DNA of 64,000 nucleotides, from positions 1 to 64,000 of the forward strand of contig JAAMEZ010000056.1 in the NCBI GenBank assembly GCA_013322215.1, in the 5' to 3' direction. The DNA is from Martinezella rhizogenes. GTDB lineage: Bacteria; Pseudomonadota; Alphaproteobacteria; Rhizobiales; Rhizobiaceae. The stretch's first letter is position 1, and each line of letters starts with the position of its first letter. Under the pieces are notes generated by a model. The model searched no databases. It saw nothing but the letters and a program-made list of their open reading frames with translations, and was not told where the DNA came from. A program made the position numbers and the translations under genes. Positions 25,174 to 34,214 of the stretch are shown piece after piece.

Positions 25174-25295
25174 CAGACGGATGCACTCCCCTTGATGAAC
25201 AGCATGCCGTTGCCTGCCAGCTCCACATGTTTACCCAGCGGGCGACAAGGATCGGCTATACACGGATCGACTTGGAAGAAAGATACGCTCGTCAT
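25173..25295 (-). CDS. short ORF of 40 codons coupled to the GST gene
   Basis: The frame begins with ATG at 25293-25295, preceded by GAGGA at 7 bases, and ends in TGA that shares its A with the GST start codon. The peptide starts MTSVSFFQVDPCIADPCRPL and ends with a short hydrophobic turn. It has two cysteines in DPCIADPC and no signal or membrane segment. It could be a small protein, a leader peptide that controls GST translation, or a remnant of a longer gene. Support is the ribosome-binding site and the exact stop-start overlap; no homologue is recognised. Confidence 0.5.
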   Translation of the reverse strand: MTSVSFFQVDPCIADPCRPLGKHVELAGNGMLFIKGSASV

Positions 25296-25914
25296 GTACT
25301 GTCCTCGTTTCCAGTCAGATAATCGAGGCAATACCGGCAGACGCAATTTCTATCTTGTCATTGGGACAATTCGGCCTGCTGTAAATCCGATGCCTTTTGC
25401 CGAAGCGGATATGCACCAATGGCGACGTGCTTCCTTCGATAGGGTGGAGATCACGCTAACATTCCGCTTCATAATACTATCGGGAGAACTGTGATGGAAA
25501 ACTCGGCCCCGGTTCGATGGTCGGCCTGAGTTCGCGGATAGCGAGTATAAGCGGGATGCCTGTGAACATGCGGTAAGAATTGATGTTTCCGCCGCAGCCA
25601 TATGACCAAAACAGCGAATCATTCGGGGCGGATGGCACCTTCAAAATCGCTGATTCGCTTAAATTGGGTCTCATATCCGCGATGCACTTATCCTGGCAGT
25701 AAGTGAGTTGCATTAAACACTATTAACCATGTTTTTTAAAAATATTAATTATCTACGGGTATTTGCTAAATAAATCCAAACTCTACTTTGGAGGTATTCT
25801 TTCGATACTGTCGCATCTGCCCTGGCGGTTTCCCGCCTGATTGCCAGCGAAGAATATATGTGCTTATTTTATTATATTCTGATATTTCTGAGGCATACGC
25901 GAGGGGGAATGTGA
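25296..25914. other. long intergenic region upstream of the pilus operon
   Basis: Open frames here (for example 25192-25494 plus and 25477-25713 minus) lack ribosome-binding sites and recognisable sequence. The right third (25700-25790) is strongly AT-rich, and TTAA-N6-TTAAC at 25713-25727 resembles a CtrA box. It probably holds the promoter and 5' leader of the pilus operon. Confidence 0.45.
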
Positions 25915-26412
25915 ATGCTGAGAATGCTCTGCGGCGCCGTCCTGACTGGTATCGCAATGACCATGGCAGCATCGTCCGCGATGGCTGCCACTGCAACTGC
26001 CAATATGACGGTTACCATCACCATCCAGGCACAGTGCCTCGTCCAGAGTGCCAATAATCTCAACTTTGGCACCAACGGCGTCATCACCAGCAATATCGAC
26101 CAGGCAACCACCATCGGTGTGCAATGCACATCTGGGCAGACCTACAATGTCGGCCTTAGTGCCGGCGCTGGAGCAGGAGCGACAACAGCTGTCCGTGTCA
26201 TGACAGGTCCGGCAAGTGCGACGATCAATTATGCGATCTATAGCGATGCCAACCGAACGCAGACCTGGGGTACGACCATAGGCACCGATACCGTCTCGGG
26301 CACAGGCAATGGCGCAGTCCAGAACATAAATGTCTATGGTCGGGTACCTCCGCAGACCACCCCGGCTGCGGGCGTCTACACCGATACCGTGGCGGTTACC
26401 GTCACCTACTGA
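25915..26412 (+). CDS. spore coat U (SCPU) domain pilin, major subunit of an archaic chaperone-usher pilus
   Basis: The 165-residue protein has a Sec signal peptide of about 24 residues and one SCPU domain: paired cysteines in QCLVQSANNLNFGT and VQCTSGQTYNV, and the family ending VYGRVPPQTTPAAGVYTDTVAVTVTY. This C-terminal strand is the donor/acceptor part of the pilin fold. GAGGGG precedes the ATG. It is the first gene of the order pilin, chaperone, usher, tip protein, as in Csu-type archaic systems, so it is probably the main shaft subunit. Confidence 0.87.
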   Translation: MLRMLCGAVLTGIAMTMAASSAMAATATANMTVTITIQAQCLVQSANNLNFGTNGVITSNIDQATTIGVQCTSGQTYNVGLSAGAGAGATTAVRVMTGPASATINYAIYSDANRTQTWGTTIGTDTVSGTGNGAVQNINVYGRVPPQTTPAAGVYTDTVAVTVTY

Positions 26413-26437
26413 AAACTCACAGATCCAGGAGGCCGTC

Positions 26438-27157
26438 ATGCAACGCATGTTGCCATGCATTGCCGCGACTATGCTTTTGCTGCTCAGTGCTTACGACATG
26501 AACGCAGCATCCCTGCGAGTGGCACCCACAAGTCTCGAACTCACAGCGCCGTCGGCGGCCACGGTCCTGAACCTGGCCAATGACGGAGATCATCCGATCA
26601 ACGTCCAGATACGCGTCTTCAAGTGGAGCCAGGCGGGTGGCATAGAAACCCTGGAACCGACCAGGGATGTCGTTGCCAGCCCGCCCGCGACGAGGATGAA
26701 CCCCAATGCTCAGTATGTGGTCAGAGTGGTTCGGACGAGCAAGGCTCCTGTCAAGACGGAAGAAACCTATCGTGTCATCGTCGACGAACTGCCGGATCCT
26801 GCCCGCGCACGCGCCGGCACCGTCACTCTCATCATGCGCCAGTCCATTCCGGTCTTCTTCAGGCGGCCGGATGTAAAGCCCGCTGATATCGCCTGGAGCC
26901 TCAAACGACAGGGTAACAGCCTCTCCCTGACCGGCAAGAACAATGGCGGCAGCCGCTTCCGTCTGTCGAACGTAACTCTGGCGCAGGGGGCAACGAAGGT
27001 CGGCAGCCGTAACGGGTTGGTCGGATACGTACTTGCTGGCGCGACGATGCAGTGGCCGATGGGGACAGCAAAATCCCTCTCCGGCGGCGTCGTAACACTC
27101 CATGGCCAGAGCGATCTTGGGCCGTTCGATGCTAAAGTCGCCGTTAATCAACGGTAG
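26438..27157 (+). CDS. periplasmic pilus chaperone (FimC/CsuC-like)
   Basis: The 239-residue protein has a Sec signal peptide (residues 1-23). The N-terminal PapD-like domain spans about 25-150, with LRVAPTSLELTAPSAATVLNL and the usual RVVR and YRVIVDELP segments near 93 and 109; the C-terminal domain is beta-rich. It binds pilin subunits in the periplasm by donor-strand complementation and hands them to the usher. CCAGGAGG precedes the ATG at 26438. Its 3' end overlaps the usher gene. Confidence 0.87.
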   Translation: MQRMLPCIAATMLLLLSAYDMNAASLRVAPTSLELTAPSAATVLNLANDGDHPINVQIRVFKWSQAGGIETLEPTRDVVASPPATRMNPNAQYVVRVVRTSKAPVKTEETYRVIVDELPDPARARAGTVTLIMRQSIPVFFRRPDVKPADIAWSLKRQGNSLSLTGKNNGGSRFRLSNVTLAQGATKVGSRNGLVGYVLAGATMQWPMGTAKSLSGGVVTLHGQSDLGPFDAKVAVNQR

Positions 27158-29531
27158 TGCCGGCGCCGTTTTCATATGCATGCTTTTCTCAGGCTCGGCG
27201 CTGCGTGCTCAGGAAGTCCCCGATCTGCCGGCGAATACCGCCACGGCGGCCACATTGGACGTCTACCTCGAAGTATTCATCAACAATGCGTCGATGAAGA
27301 TGATAGGCAATTTCAAGCAGCGTCCGAACGGCTCGCTTGCGGCAACCGCGGAAGAGCTGCGGGAAGTCGGCATTAAGCCGCCAGCTGGTGCCGCCGACGA
27401 CAAGCTGGTCGAACTCAGCACCTTGCCCGGCCTGTCATATCAGGTCGATGATGAGACGCAGCGTCTCTATGTCCAGACGACGGACAAGGGGCGCGCACCT
27501 CGCGTCATCAATGTCAGGCAACAGCAGGAAAATGCAATCCCGGCTCCCCAGGCCGGCTACGGCGCCGTCCTGAACTATTCCCTCTATGCAAGTTCCAACG
27601 GTCTCTTCCAAGGCAACTCCAATCTGTTTCAGGGAATATCCGGATCTTTCGATGCCCGCCTCTTCAGCCCCTATGGCACGCTCAGCCAGTCCTTCCTCGC
27701 CGGATATTCCGAAGGCAGCCTTGACGGCATAACCCGCCTCAACACGACCTGGAGCTACTCCGACCCGAAGAATCTCGTCACCTATCGCGCAGGCGACCTG
27801 ACGACCGGTGGCCTGTCATGGACACGACCAGTCTATTTCGGCGGCATTCAGTTTCAGCGCAATTTTGCGCTGCGCTCGGATCTGGTGACCGAACCACTGC
27901 CTTCATTTACCGGGACGGCGGCTGTCCCTTCGACACTCGACATTTATACGCAGAACGTTCGCACCTATTCCAGCGACGTCCCCGCCGGACCGTTCGAAGT
28001 GACCAACCTCCCGGTCTTTTCCGGAGGCGGGCAAGCGACCGTCGTGCTGCGCGACAGCCTCGGACGGGAAACCACGCAGACCCTCCCCTTCTATTCCTCC
28101 AATTGGCTTCTGCGCCGCGGCCTGTTGGACTTTTCCGCAGAACTCGGCACTCCGCGTCTGAATTTCGGAACGGATTCCAGTGACTATGATGGTCGTATCA
28201 TGGGGACCGCCACCGCAAGGTACGGCCTGACCGATTGGCTGACGCTGGAGGGTCACTTCGAGGGCGGCGCCGATCTTCTGAATGGCGGCGCGGGAGCTGC
28301 CTTTCCGGTCAGTTCATTCGGGGTAGCATCGATCGCGGGCGCGGCAAGCAAAAGCGGGTCGCGTTCCGGTGCGCTGATGAATGCCGCATTCGAACTCAGT
28401 TACGACAGATGGGCTCTTTATGCCCGCGTGCAGCGAACCTTTGGCGATTATGACGATATAGCCTCGGTCTCCGCTCGGCCGACAACCAGTGTCGCCGGAG
28501 ATGTGAGCATTCTCAGCGCCGGTGTGCCGCGAGCCATCGATCAGGTCACGCTAAGCGTGCCAACGCCGCTCGATCTTTCCAGCCTCAATCTCTCTTACAC
28601 CAACCTCGAAAGTGCCGACGGCACCAGGAGCAAGATCGCCGGTCTTTCCTACAGTCAGACCTTCAAGCGTGCGACAGTCTATGCGAGCGCCTTCACCGAT
28701 CTCGACGACCGAAGCAATTTCGGATTCTTTGCCGGCCTCTCCATTCCCTTCGGCGGCAACATCACGGCCAATACGGGCGTGCAAGGCGGTCCCAACGGCC
28801 TCGGCGTCGTTGCCGATGTTTCCAAGTCAATGCAGCAGGAGGACGGCAGCTTCGGCTGGCGTCTGCGCACTTCCGAAGGCGAAGACACCTATCGCGAGGC
28901 GGCAATCAGCTATCGGGCTCCCTTCGCGCAGGTCGAGGCGGGCCTTCAGCAGCAGGATCATCAGACCAATGCGACGGCTCGCGTCGATGGTGCCATTGCT
29001 GTTGCTGGTGGCGGTGTCTTTGCCACAAACCGGATCGACGATGCGTTCGCCGTCGTCGACGTCGGCGCTCCCGGTGTCGAGGTTCAGCAACAGAACAGAC
29101 CTGCCGGCAAGACCAATTCGAGCGGCCGCATCCTGGTGCCCAATCTCAATTCCTATGAACCGAATACCGTATCCATCGATCCCAAGAACCTACCCGTCGA
29201 TGCCGATGTGCCGGCGACGAAGGAAATCGTCGTGCCGGCAGACCGCAGCGGCGTCGTCGTCAAGTTCGGTGTGTCCGAGGCACCGCAAGCTGCCCTCATT
29301 ACGATCAGGGACAAGAGCGGGGTGCCACTGCGCGCCGGGCTCAGCGGCTCGGTGCAAGGATCGAACGAGGACTTCGTCGTCGGCTATGACGGTCAGGCCT
29401 ACATTCGCGGACTGCGTGCAAGGAACGCGATCGACGTGTCATTTGAAGACGGAACGAAGTGCCACGCCGAATTCGCCTACAAGCCGCAGCGGGGCGAGCA
29501 GGTTGTCATCGACGACGTCAGGTGCCTTTGA
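27129..29531 (+). CDS. outer membrane usher protein (FimD/PapC family, archaic type)
   Basis: The ATG at 27129 gives an 800-residue protein with a signal peptide ending ALRAQ near residue 28. The N-terminal subunit-binding domain (LDVYLEVFINN, about 42-52) is followed by a 24-strand pore rich in alternating Tyr/Ser/Thr (LFQGISGSFDARLFSPYG, AGDLTTGGLSW), a plug segment, and C-terminal domains including VGYDGQAYIRGL. It secretes and polymerises pilins across the outer membrane. An ATG at 27102 in the same frame would give 809 residues, but the signal peptide fits the later start better. It overlaps the chaperone gene by 29 bases. Confidence 0.87.
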   Translation: MLKSPLINGSAGAVFICMLFSGSALRAQEVPDLPANTATAATLDVYLEVFINNASMKMIGNFKQRPNGSLAATAEELREVGIKPPAGAADDKLVELSTLPGLSYQVDDETQRLYVQTTDKGRAPRVINVRQQQENAIPAPQAGYGAVLNYSLYASSNGLFQGNSNLFQGISGSFDARLFSPYGTLSQSFLAGYSEGSLDGITRLNTTWSYSDPKNLVTYRAGDLTTGGLSWTRPVYFGGIQFQRNFALRSDLVTEPLPSFTGTAAVPSTLDIYTQNVRTYSSDVPAGPFEVTNLPVFSGGGQATVVLRDSLGRETTQTLPFYSSNWLLRRGLLDFSAELGTPRLNFGTDSSDYDGRIMGTATARYGLTDWLTLEGHFEGGADLLNGGAGAAFPVSSFGVASIAGAASKSGSRSGALMNAAFELSYDRWALYARVQRTFGDYDDIASVSARPTTSVAGDVSILSAGVPRAIDQVTLSVPTPLDLSSLNLSYTNLESADGTRSKIAGLSYSQTFKRATVYASAFTDLDDRSNFGFFAGLSIPFGGNITANTGVQGGPNGLGVVADVSKSMQQEDGSFGWRLRTSEGEDTYREAAISYRAPFAQVEAGLQQQDHQTNATARVDGAIAVAGGGVFATNRIDDAFAVVDVGAPGVEVQQQNRPAGKTNSSGRILVPNLNSYEPNTVSIDPKNLPVDADVPATKEIVVPADRSGVVVKFGVSEAPQAALITIRDKSGVPLRAGLSGSVQGSNEDFVVGYDGQAYIRGLRARNAIDVSFEDGTKCHAEFAYKPQRGEQVVIDDVRCL

Positions 29532-29546
29532 AAGGGAGTTGAAAAG

Positions 29547-30509
29547 ATGCTGCGTTCACTCACTCTTTTGCTCGCACTGCTGTTGCCTTCGCTGTGCGCG
29601 GCGCAAAGCTGCAGCTTCTCCGCGACCAATATGAACTTTAGCGCGGTCGATACGTTGTCGGGCACCCCGGTCAATTCGACATCCACGATAAGTGTAAGTT
29701 GTTCCGGGGGGCTTCTGGACCTCGGCAAGCGGCTCCTGATTTGCCCCGATATCGGCGCCGGCAGTGGTGGAGCGTCGTCGGCAGCGGCCCGCCAGATGTT
29801 GAACGGAACCAGTCCTTTGAACTATCAGCTATATTCCGACAACGGCCGGAGCGTGGTGTGGGGTTCGAGCAGCTGGTCCTATCCGTCACGCGCACCGGTC
29901 TACGCGCTGACAATGGCCTTGTTGAATGGTTCGCTGATCGGCGCAACCGGTAGCATGACGGTATATGGGGCCGCGCTCGGAACTCCATCGACGGCAGTGC
30001 CGGGGTCATATACGTCAAGCTTCACATCGACCTATACCTCTTTCTATTACAACTACAGTAGTGCAACTACCTGCTCTGCCCCCTCTGGAACGATTGGAAC
30101 CGCGTCGTTCAGCGTCAATGCGAGCGTCGCCGCCAATTGCCTCGTCAGCGTCCAGAACATCGATTTCGGGACACAGGGCGTATTGAGTACGAATGTCGAC
30201 GCTACCGGTTCCGTCACGGCAACTTGCACGCCGGGCACGACCTACACCATCTCCTTGAACGGTGGCACGACGAATGCCGCACCGACGGCGCGAAAGATGA
30301 CGAAAGGGACAGAGACGGTGACCTACGGTCTATACAAGGATATGAGCCGGGCGCAGCCCTGGGGTGATGCCAATACGCCGGGCAGCACCGTCGCCGGAAG
30401 CGGAACGGGGACTGCACAACTTCTCACGGTCTACGGTCGGGTGCCGCCGCAGACCACGCCGTCCCCCGGCAATTACATGGATACGGTCGTGGTGACGCTC
30501 ACCTACTGA
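29547..30509 (+). CDS. two-domain SCPU protein, probable pilus tip adhesin (CsuE-like)
   Basis: The 320-residue protein has a Sec signal peptide (about 19 residues) and two SCPU domains. The first spans about 20-165, with cysteines in QSCSFSATNMNF, VSCSGG and LICPD. The second spans about 175-320, with NCLVSVQNIDFGTQG, ATCTPGTTY and the ending VYGRVPPQTTPSPGNYMDTVVVTLTY. The second domain is very like the single-domain pilin at 25915. Two-domain SCPU proteins at the operon end cap archaic pili and bind surfaces. AAAGGGAG precedes the ATG. It is the last gene of the pilus operon. Confidence 0.85.
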   Translation: MLRSLTLLLALLLPSLCAAQSCSFSATNMNFSAVDTLSGTPVNSTSTISVSCSGGLLDLGKRLLICPDIGAGSGGASSAAARQMLNGTSPLNYQLYSDNGRSVVWGSSSWSYPSRAPVYALTMALLNGSLIGATGSMTVYGAALGTPSTAVPGSYTSSFTSTYTSFYYNYSSATTCSAPSGTIGTASFSVNASVAANCLVSVQNIDFGTQGVLSTNVDATGSVTATCTPGTTYTISLNGGTTNAAPTARKMTKGTETVTYGLYKDMSRAQPWGDANTPGSTVAGSGTGTAQLLTVYGRVPPQTTPSPGNYMDTVVVTLTY

Positions 30510-30560
30510 CTGCGAGTTTCCGACAGGCAGGTTCGAATGTCTCGGCCATAGCGAAGTGTG

Positions 30561-32354
30561 TCAGGCCGCGCTTGCGCCGCCCTGGCCGCGTCTCGAGGCG
30601 GAGATTGCCGTCCGTCCAGTCGCATTGTCGGACGAGCAGACCAAATTGCGCCCGTTACGCTTGGCCTGATAAAGCCGGCTGTCTGCGACGACGGCCAGCT
30701 TTTCCCAATTTTCGAACACGCATTGCGCCTGCCAGCCGACGCCGAAGCTCGCCGTCACCTTCAGGCCATGCTCATCGCTGACAATGGCTTGTGCCAAGGT
30801 TTGCCGCAATCGCTCCGCCATGGAACGTGCCGACGCCTCGGTAACGTCGCCCATTACGACGATGAATTCCTCACCGCCATAGCGGGCAAATAGATCGGCG
30901 GCACGCAGACACGGGCCTAGAATCTGGGCCGTTCTTTGCAGCACCATGTCGCCGACAGCGTGACCGTACCGATCATTGATCGATTTGAAATGGTCGATAT
31001 CGAGCATGATGATTGCGAAGCCGCGGGAACCCGTTGTCGGAGCTGCAAGCAGCTCCTCCACCGCATCCTCCAGCGCGCGCCGATTGAGAAGGCCGGTGAG
31101 CGCATCGGTCTGTGAGAGACGTCTGAGCTCCTCCGTCATTGATTTGCGCTCTATTTCCAGGCGCCGCTTGAAGCGCTGCTGCTCGCGCAGAAGGTCAAGA
31201 CGCAGGAACAGCTCTCGCATTTCACGTCCGGCGTGCGGTATCGGCGCTGGCGTCGCGAGATTGCCGACGGCAATCTCATCGATCTGCCGCATGACGGCAA
31301 ACATTGGCCGGAAGAGCGAGCGCCTGAGGACGTAGGCCAATCCAATCATGACCGATATCGCCATGCCGGCAAGCAGCGCCGAGGTCAGCATGGCTCTCAG
31401 GGATTTCTGCTGCACTTCGTCAAGGGAGTTCAATGCCGCGGTTTCGATGAGTTCTCGCAGGTTCTCGGTCGATTTCATTCCAGGCACGTATTTCGCCGTG
31501 AACTCGCCAGGCGTGAGCGCATCGTTCGCATTCAGATCAAAGGCGACGCGCTGAGCGTAAGGCAGCGCTCCGGCAAAGTAGCTTACCGTCACCTGGTCCA
31601 ACAGCCTTGCCAGGGCCTGGGATTGCAATGTAACGGGCGCATAGGTTTTCAGCAGCGCATTCACTTCGAAAAGCCGATTCAATTCGTTGTCGAACGCAGC
31701 CCTATAGTGGGAACGGGCCTGCCCCTGGGAGGCCAGCATCATGACGACATAGGACCCCAGCCTTCCGGCGCGCTCCCTAAGTGTTCCGGCCATCGAAGTC
31801 AGCATGACTTCGGCGCCTGTCTCGGGCGCCAGTGCGATGATCGATCGGCCCGCGACATCCCGATAGTCCTGGGCGCGATCCGCTGCACGGAACATCGCCT
31901 GTATGGCGTCTGCGATCTTTGCGCCGCTGCGCTCGCTGCGTGGCAAGGCGGCCACCGCATCGACCACCTGACGGCCGCTCTCCAATTGAGCCTTAAGCGC
32001 CATGAATGCGCTGCGCATTTCCGCGGACTGGTCTATTTCCGTTTTAAAGAGCGCTTCGAGGTTGGCGATATCCTTGTCGGTTGCTTCGCGGCTTGCTTTC
32101 AGAGCGGTGGCGAATTGTGCTTGCTCGCCCTGCGCGGCGCCCATGAGACTATTTGCAGGGCCGCGTTCTCTCGATATCGTCGCTGCCGCATGCAGTGCCG
32201 TATGAAAGCGGCCGAATTCCATTACACCGCGCTTGTAGTTGACATAATCCGACAGGCTGAAGGCGATCGTCGAGCCAGCCATCATCAAGCAAACCATGAT
32301 AACAGCCACCGCGCCGATCCATTGCAGCTGTTGAATTTTAAGCCGCGACAACAA
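30561..32354 (-). CDS. membrane-bound diguanylate cyclase (GGDEF) with a periplasmic sensor domain
   Basis: The 597-residue protein has a transmembrane segment at about 12-34, a helical periplasmic domain to about 320 with ISRERGPANSLMG near 55 (like NIT/helical sensors), a second transmembrane segment near 322-345, a HAMP-like linker and a GGDEF domain at about 415-575. The active site reads GGEEF and is preceded by the inhibitory RxxD (RAAD) at the normal five-residue spacing, so it should make c-di-GMP under product inhibition. It converges on the pilus operon, with 51 bases between stops, which suggests c-di-GMP control of attachment. Confidence 0.9.
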   Translation of the reverse strand: MLSRLKIQQLQWIGAVAVIMVCLMMAGSTIAFSLSDYVNYKRGVMEFGRFHTALHAAATISRERGPANSLMGAAQGEQAQFATALKASREATDKDIANLEALFKTEIDQSAEMRSAFMALKAQLESGRQVVDAVAALPRSERSGAKIADAIQAMFRAADRAQDYRDVAGRSIIALAPETGAEVMLTSMAGTLRERAGRLGSYVVMMLASQGQARSHYRAAFDNELNRLFEVNALLKTYAPVTLQSQALARLLDQVTVSYFAGALPYAQRVAFDLNANDALTPGEFTAKYVPGMKSTENLRELIETAALNSLDEVQQKSLRAMLTSALLAGMAISVMIGLAYVLRRSLFRPMFAVMRQIDEIAVGNLATPAPIPHAGREMRELFLRLDLLREQQRFKRRLEIERKSMTEELRRLSQTDALTGLLNRRALEDAVEELLAAPTTGSRGFAIIMLDIDHFKSINDRYGHAVGDMVLQRTAQILGPCLRAADLFARYGGEEFIVVMGDVTEASARSMAERLRQTLAQAIVSDEHGLKVTASFGVGWQAQCVFENWEKLAVVADSRLYQAKRNGRNLVCSSDNATGRTAISASRRGQGGASAA

Positions 32355-32724
32355 ATGCTCTCCAAAATCACCGTCTATTGGGGATTACACCAGATTTGAT
32401 GGAATCTTCACTTAACGAACAGGCTTAAATCTTTCTCATATTCTTTAAGTCCGCATATCGGAAACAGTCGGCCTGACATGGCGGTCTTCCACACGCGAGT
32501 CTGCCGCGCGTGGGGTGACAGTTTTTTCCATCTTGAGCTGTGGAATTATAGTGAGGCTGGTTGCCCACATCATGCTCCGCGCATGCGATAGGAAAGAATA
32601 GTGCCGAAAATGATTTCGCAGCGGGTATCGTAATCGTTCGATAGCGGATTTGTTCTTGAAAACTCAAGTTACGCCGGCGAATCAAGTCGAGCCTGCTTCA
32701 CCAGGCAGTCTCTGCCGAGCGAGT
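32355..32724. other. intergenic region upstream of the diguanylate cyclase gene
   Basis: No frame with a ribosome-binding site is seen. A hairpin (CCACACGCG at 32489-32497 with CGCGCGTGG at 32505-32513, one mismatch) is followed eight bases later by TTTTTT at 32522-32527 and could be a plus-strand terminator of an unannotated transcript. Confidence 0.35.
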
Positions 32725-33030
32725 TTAGTTTTGCAGGAAAATGGAAGGCATCAGGTTGGCACGTGCCGAATAATGCGGCTGGCCGACGACATGGGATATC
32801 ACCAGTGCATAGACTAGGATGGAGCCGACTACGATCACGATACCGCTAATCGGAAGCCCAATTTTCGATTTGGCCGCAGCCGACGTATCCGGCTGGTTCG
32901 CGCGGACGGTCTTTCGGATGGGGTGATCCGCCGTTGCAAAGGGAAGCTGCAGCTCCCCTTCCATGCGCGCCTGCGCATCAGGGTGCTTGCCGTATCTCGT
33001 TGCGGGCCGAAACTGGATGACTTCGCCCAT
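32725..33030 (-). CDS. hypothetical small membrane protein
   Basis: The 101-residue protein begins MGEVIQFRPA, a start often seen in small rhizobial proteins. It has a polar 60-residue cytoplasmic half and one transmembrane helix at about 61-83 (ISGIVIVVGSILVYALVISHVV). The ribosome-binding site is weak (GTGAGAA). It is 30 bases downstream of the secreted protein gene at 33061 on the same strand. No family is recognised. Confidence 0.5.
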   Translation of the reverse strand: MGEVIQFRPATRYGKHPDAQARMEGELQLPFATADHPIRKTVRANQPDTSAAAKSKIGLPISGIVIVVGSILVYALVISHVVGQPHYSARANLMPSIFLQN

Positions 33031-33060
33031 TTCTCACGCGGTCCCTTTCACCGCTTGCGG

Positions 33061-33339
33061 CTATTGGCCATTTTCCTGACTGTTGTCAGTATTGCTATAG
33101 TCGACACGAACCACGACCTTTTCCGGCCGTTGCTCGCCATGTGGAACAATCACAGTCACGATACAACGATTCTCGCGTGGCCTGACGGATAGGAGGCGTC
33201 CTTTCGTCGTTGACAGAACCTGATCCACCGCACTCGAACAATCCTGCACCTTGTAGGTGCTTTGAGCGATTTGACTTTGCCCTGCCATTGCGGAACCTGC
33301 AACCGAAATTCCCGCAAATATCGTTAGGACCCTGATCAT
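33061..33339 (-). CDS. hypothetical secreted protein
   Basis: With the ATG at 33337-33339 the product has 92 residues and a Sec signal peptide ending SAMAG near residue 20. The mature part has two cysteines (VQDCSSAVDQVLS and ENRCIVTVIVPHG) and a beta-rich end KVVVRVDYSN. The frame is open for 40 more codons upstream, but the signal peptide fixes the start here. Function is unknown; a small periplasmic PepSY-like fold is a guess. Confidence 0.55.
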   Translation of the reverse strand: MIRVLTIFAGISVAGSAMAGQSQIAQSTYKVQDCSSAVDQVLSTTKGRLLSVRPRENRCIVTVIVPHGEQRPEKVVVRVDYSNTDNSQENGQ

Positions 33340-33573
33340 ATCTTCACTATACCTCAACGAAGGCAAGGAAGCGACAGCAGTTCGCAACAAATCCAGTCTA
33401 TTTGCGTCATCTTTTTCTGCTGTGCGGCAGAAATCACAGAGATTGATATCAGCCGGCAATGATGGACTCTCATGACGAATTCATGGATGGAGATGCGGCG
33501 CAGCCTGCCAACCTCGCAAGAGATTGCGCGCCCATGCGCCATCAAGATCAGTCCGTTCATCCCAAGGAGCGCG

Positions 33574-34131
33574 ATGCTTATTCTGGAAACCTCCCGGCTC
33601 GTTCTCAGGCCCTGGCGGGATAGTGACCGAGCTCCTTTTGCCGCCGTAAATGCGGATGCGCAGGTTCGGCAATATTACTATCCGAGCCTGCTCACGGCGG
33701 CTGAGACGGATGAACTGATCGATGAAGCCAACGAGCAGTTCGCCAAGGAAGGCTTCGGCTTCCTGGCCGTCGAGCGGAAAGCCGATGGCGCGCTGATTGG
33801 CGGCGCGGGCCTTTCACGACCAGGACCGGAAGTTCCGGGCGACTTTCCATTGGAGATCGGTTGGATTCTGGGGCGTACCTATTGGCGAAAGGGCTATGCG
33901 TCGGAAATCAGCCGACGCTGCCTGGACTTCGCGTGGCAAGAGCTGCGGGCTGACTGCGTGATCGGTTATACCTCAGCGATCAACATTCCCTCCCGCCGCG
34001 CGATGGAGGCGATCGGCATGATCCAGGTCGACGGTGGCGATTTCGATGATATCACCGTGTCGCCAGGCAATATTCTGCGGCCACACGTACTCTACCGCAT
34101 CGATCGCCCCAAACAAGAAATCCATGCATGA
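33574..34131 (+). CDS. GNAT family N-acetyltransferase (RimJ/RimL-like)
   Basis: The 185-residue protein has the RimJ/RimL-type start MLILETSRLVLRPWRDSD, an acetyl-CoA-binding region around EIGWILGRTYWRKGYASEISR (residues 95-115) and YTSAINIPSRRAMEAIGM near 135. It transfers an acetyl group to an amine; the substrate is unknown. AAGGAG precedes the ATG at 33574. The next gene starts about 80 bases downstream on the same strand. Confidence 0.85.
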   Translation: MLILETSRLVLRPWRDSDRAPFAAVNADAQVRQYYYPSLLTAAETDELIDEANEQFAKEGFGFLAVERKADGALIGGAGLSRPGPEVPGDFPLEIGWILGRTYWRKGYASEISRRCLDFAWQELRADCVIGYTSAINIPSRRAMEAIGMIQVDGGDFDDITVSPGNILRPHVLYRIDRPKQEIHA

Positions 34132-34214
34132 ACAGGGAGTAAGCCTCGACGAAAGCCTGCGGATTGACAATCTTGCTTCTTGCCTTAGCCGTGCTTTCAC
34201 GCGAAAAACTTGCC

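Noticed and set aside
25192..25494. 100-codon plus-strand frame in the gap before the pilus operon
   Set aside because: It overlaps the better supported minus-strand 40-codon frame, lacks a ribosome-binding site and has a composition unlike a real protein.
25713..25727. CtrA-type box TTAA-N6-TTAAC upstream of the pilus operon
   Set aside because: The region is very AT-rich, the spacing differs from the usual seven, and such a match is expected by chance.
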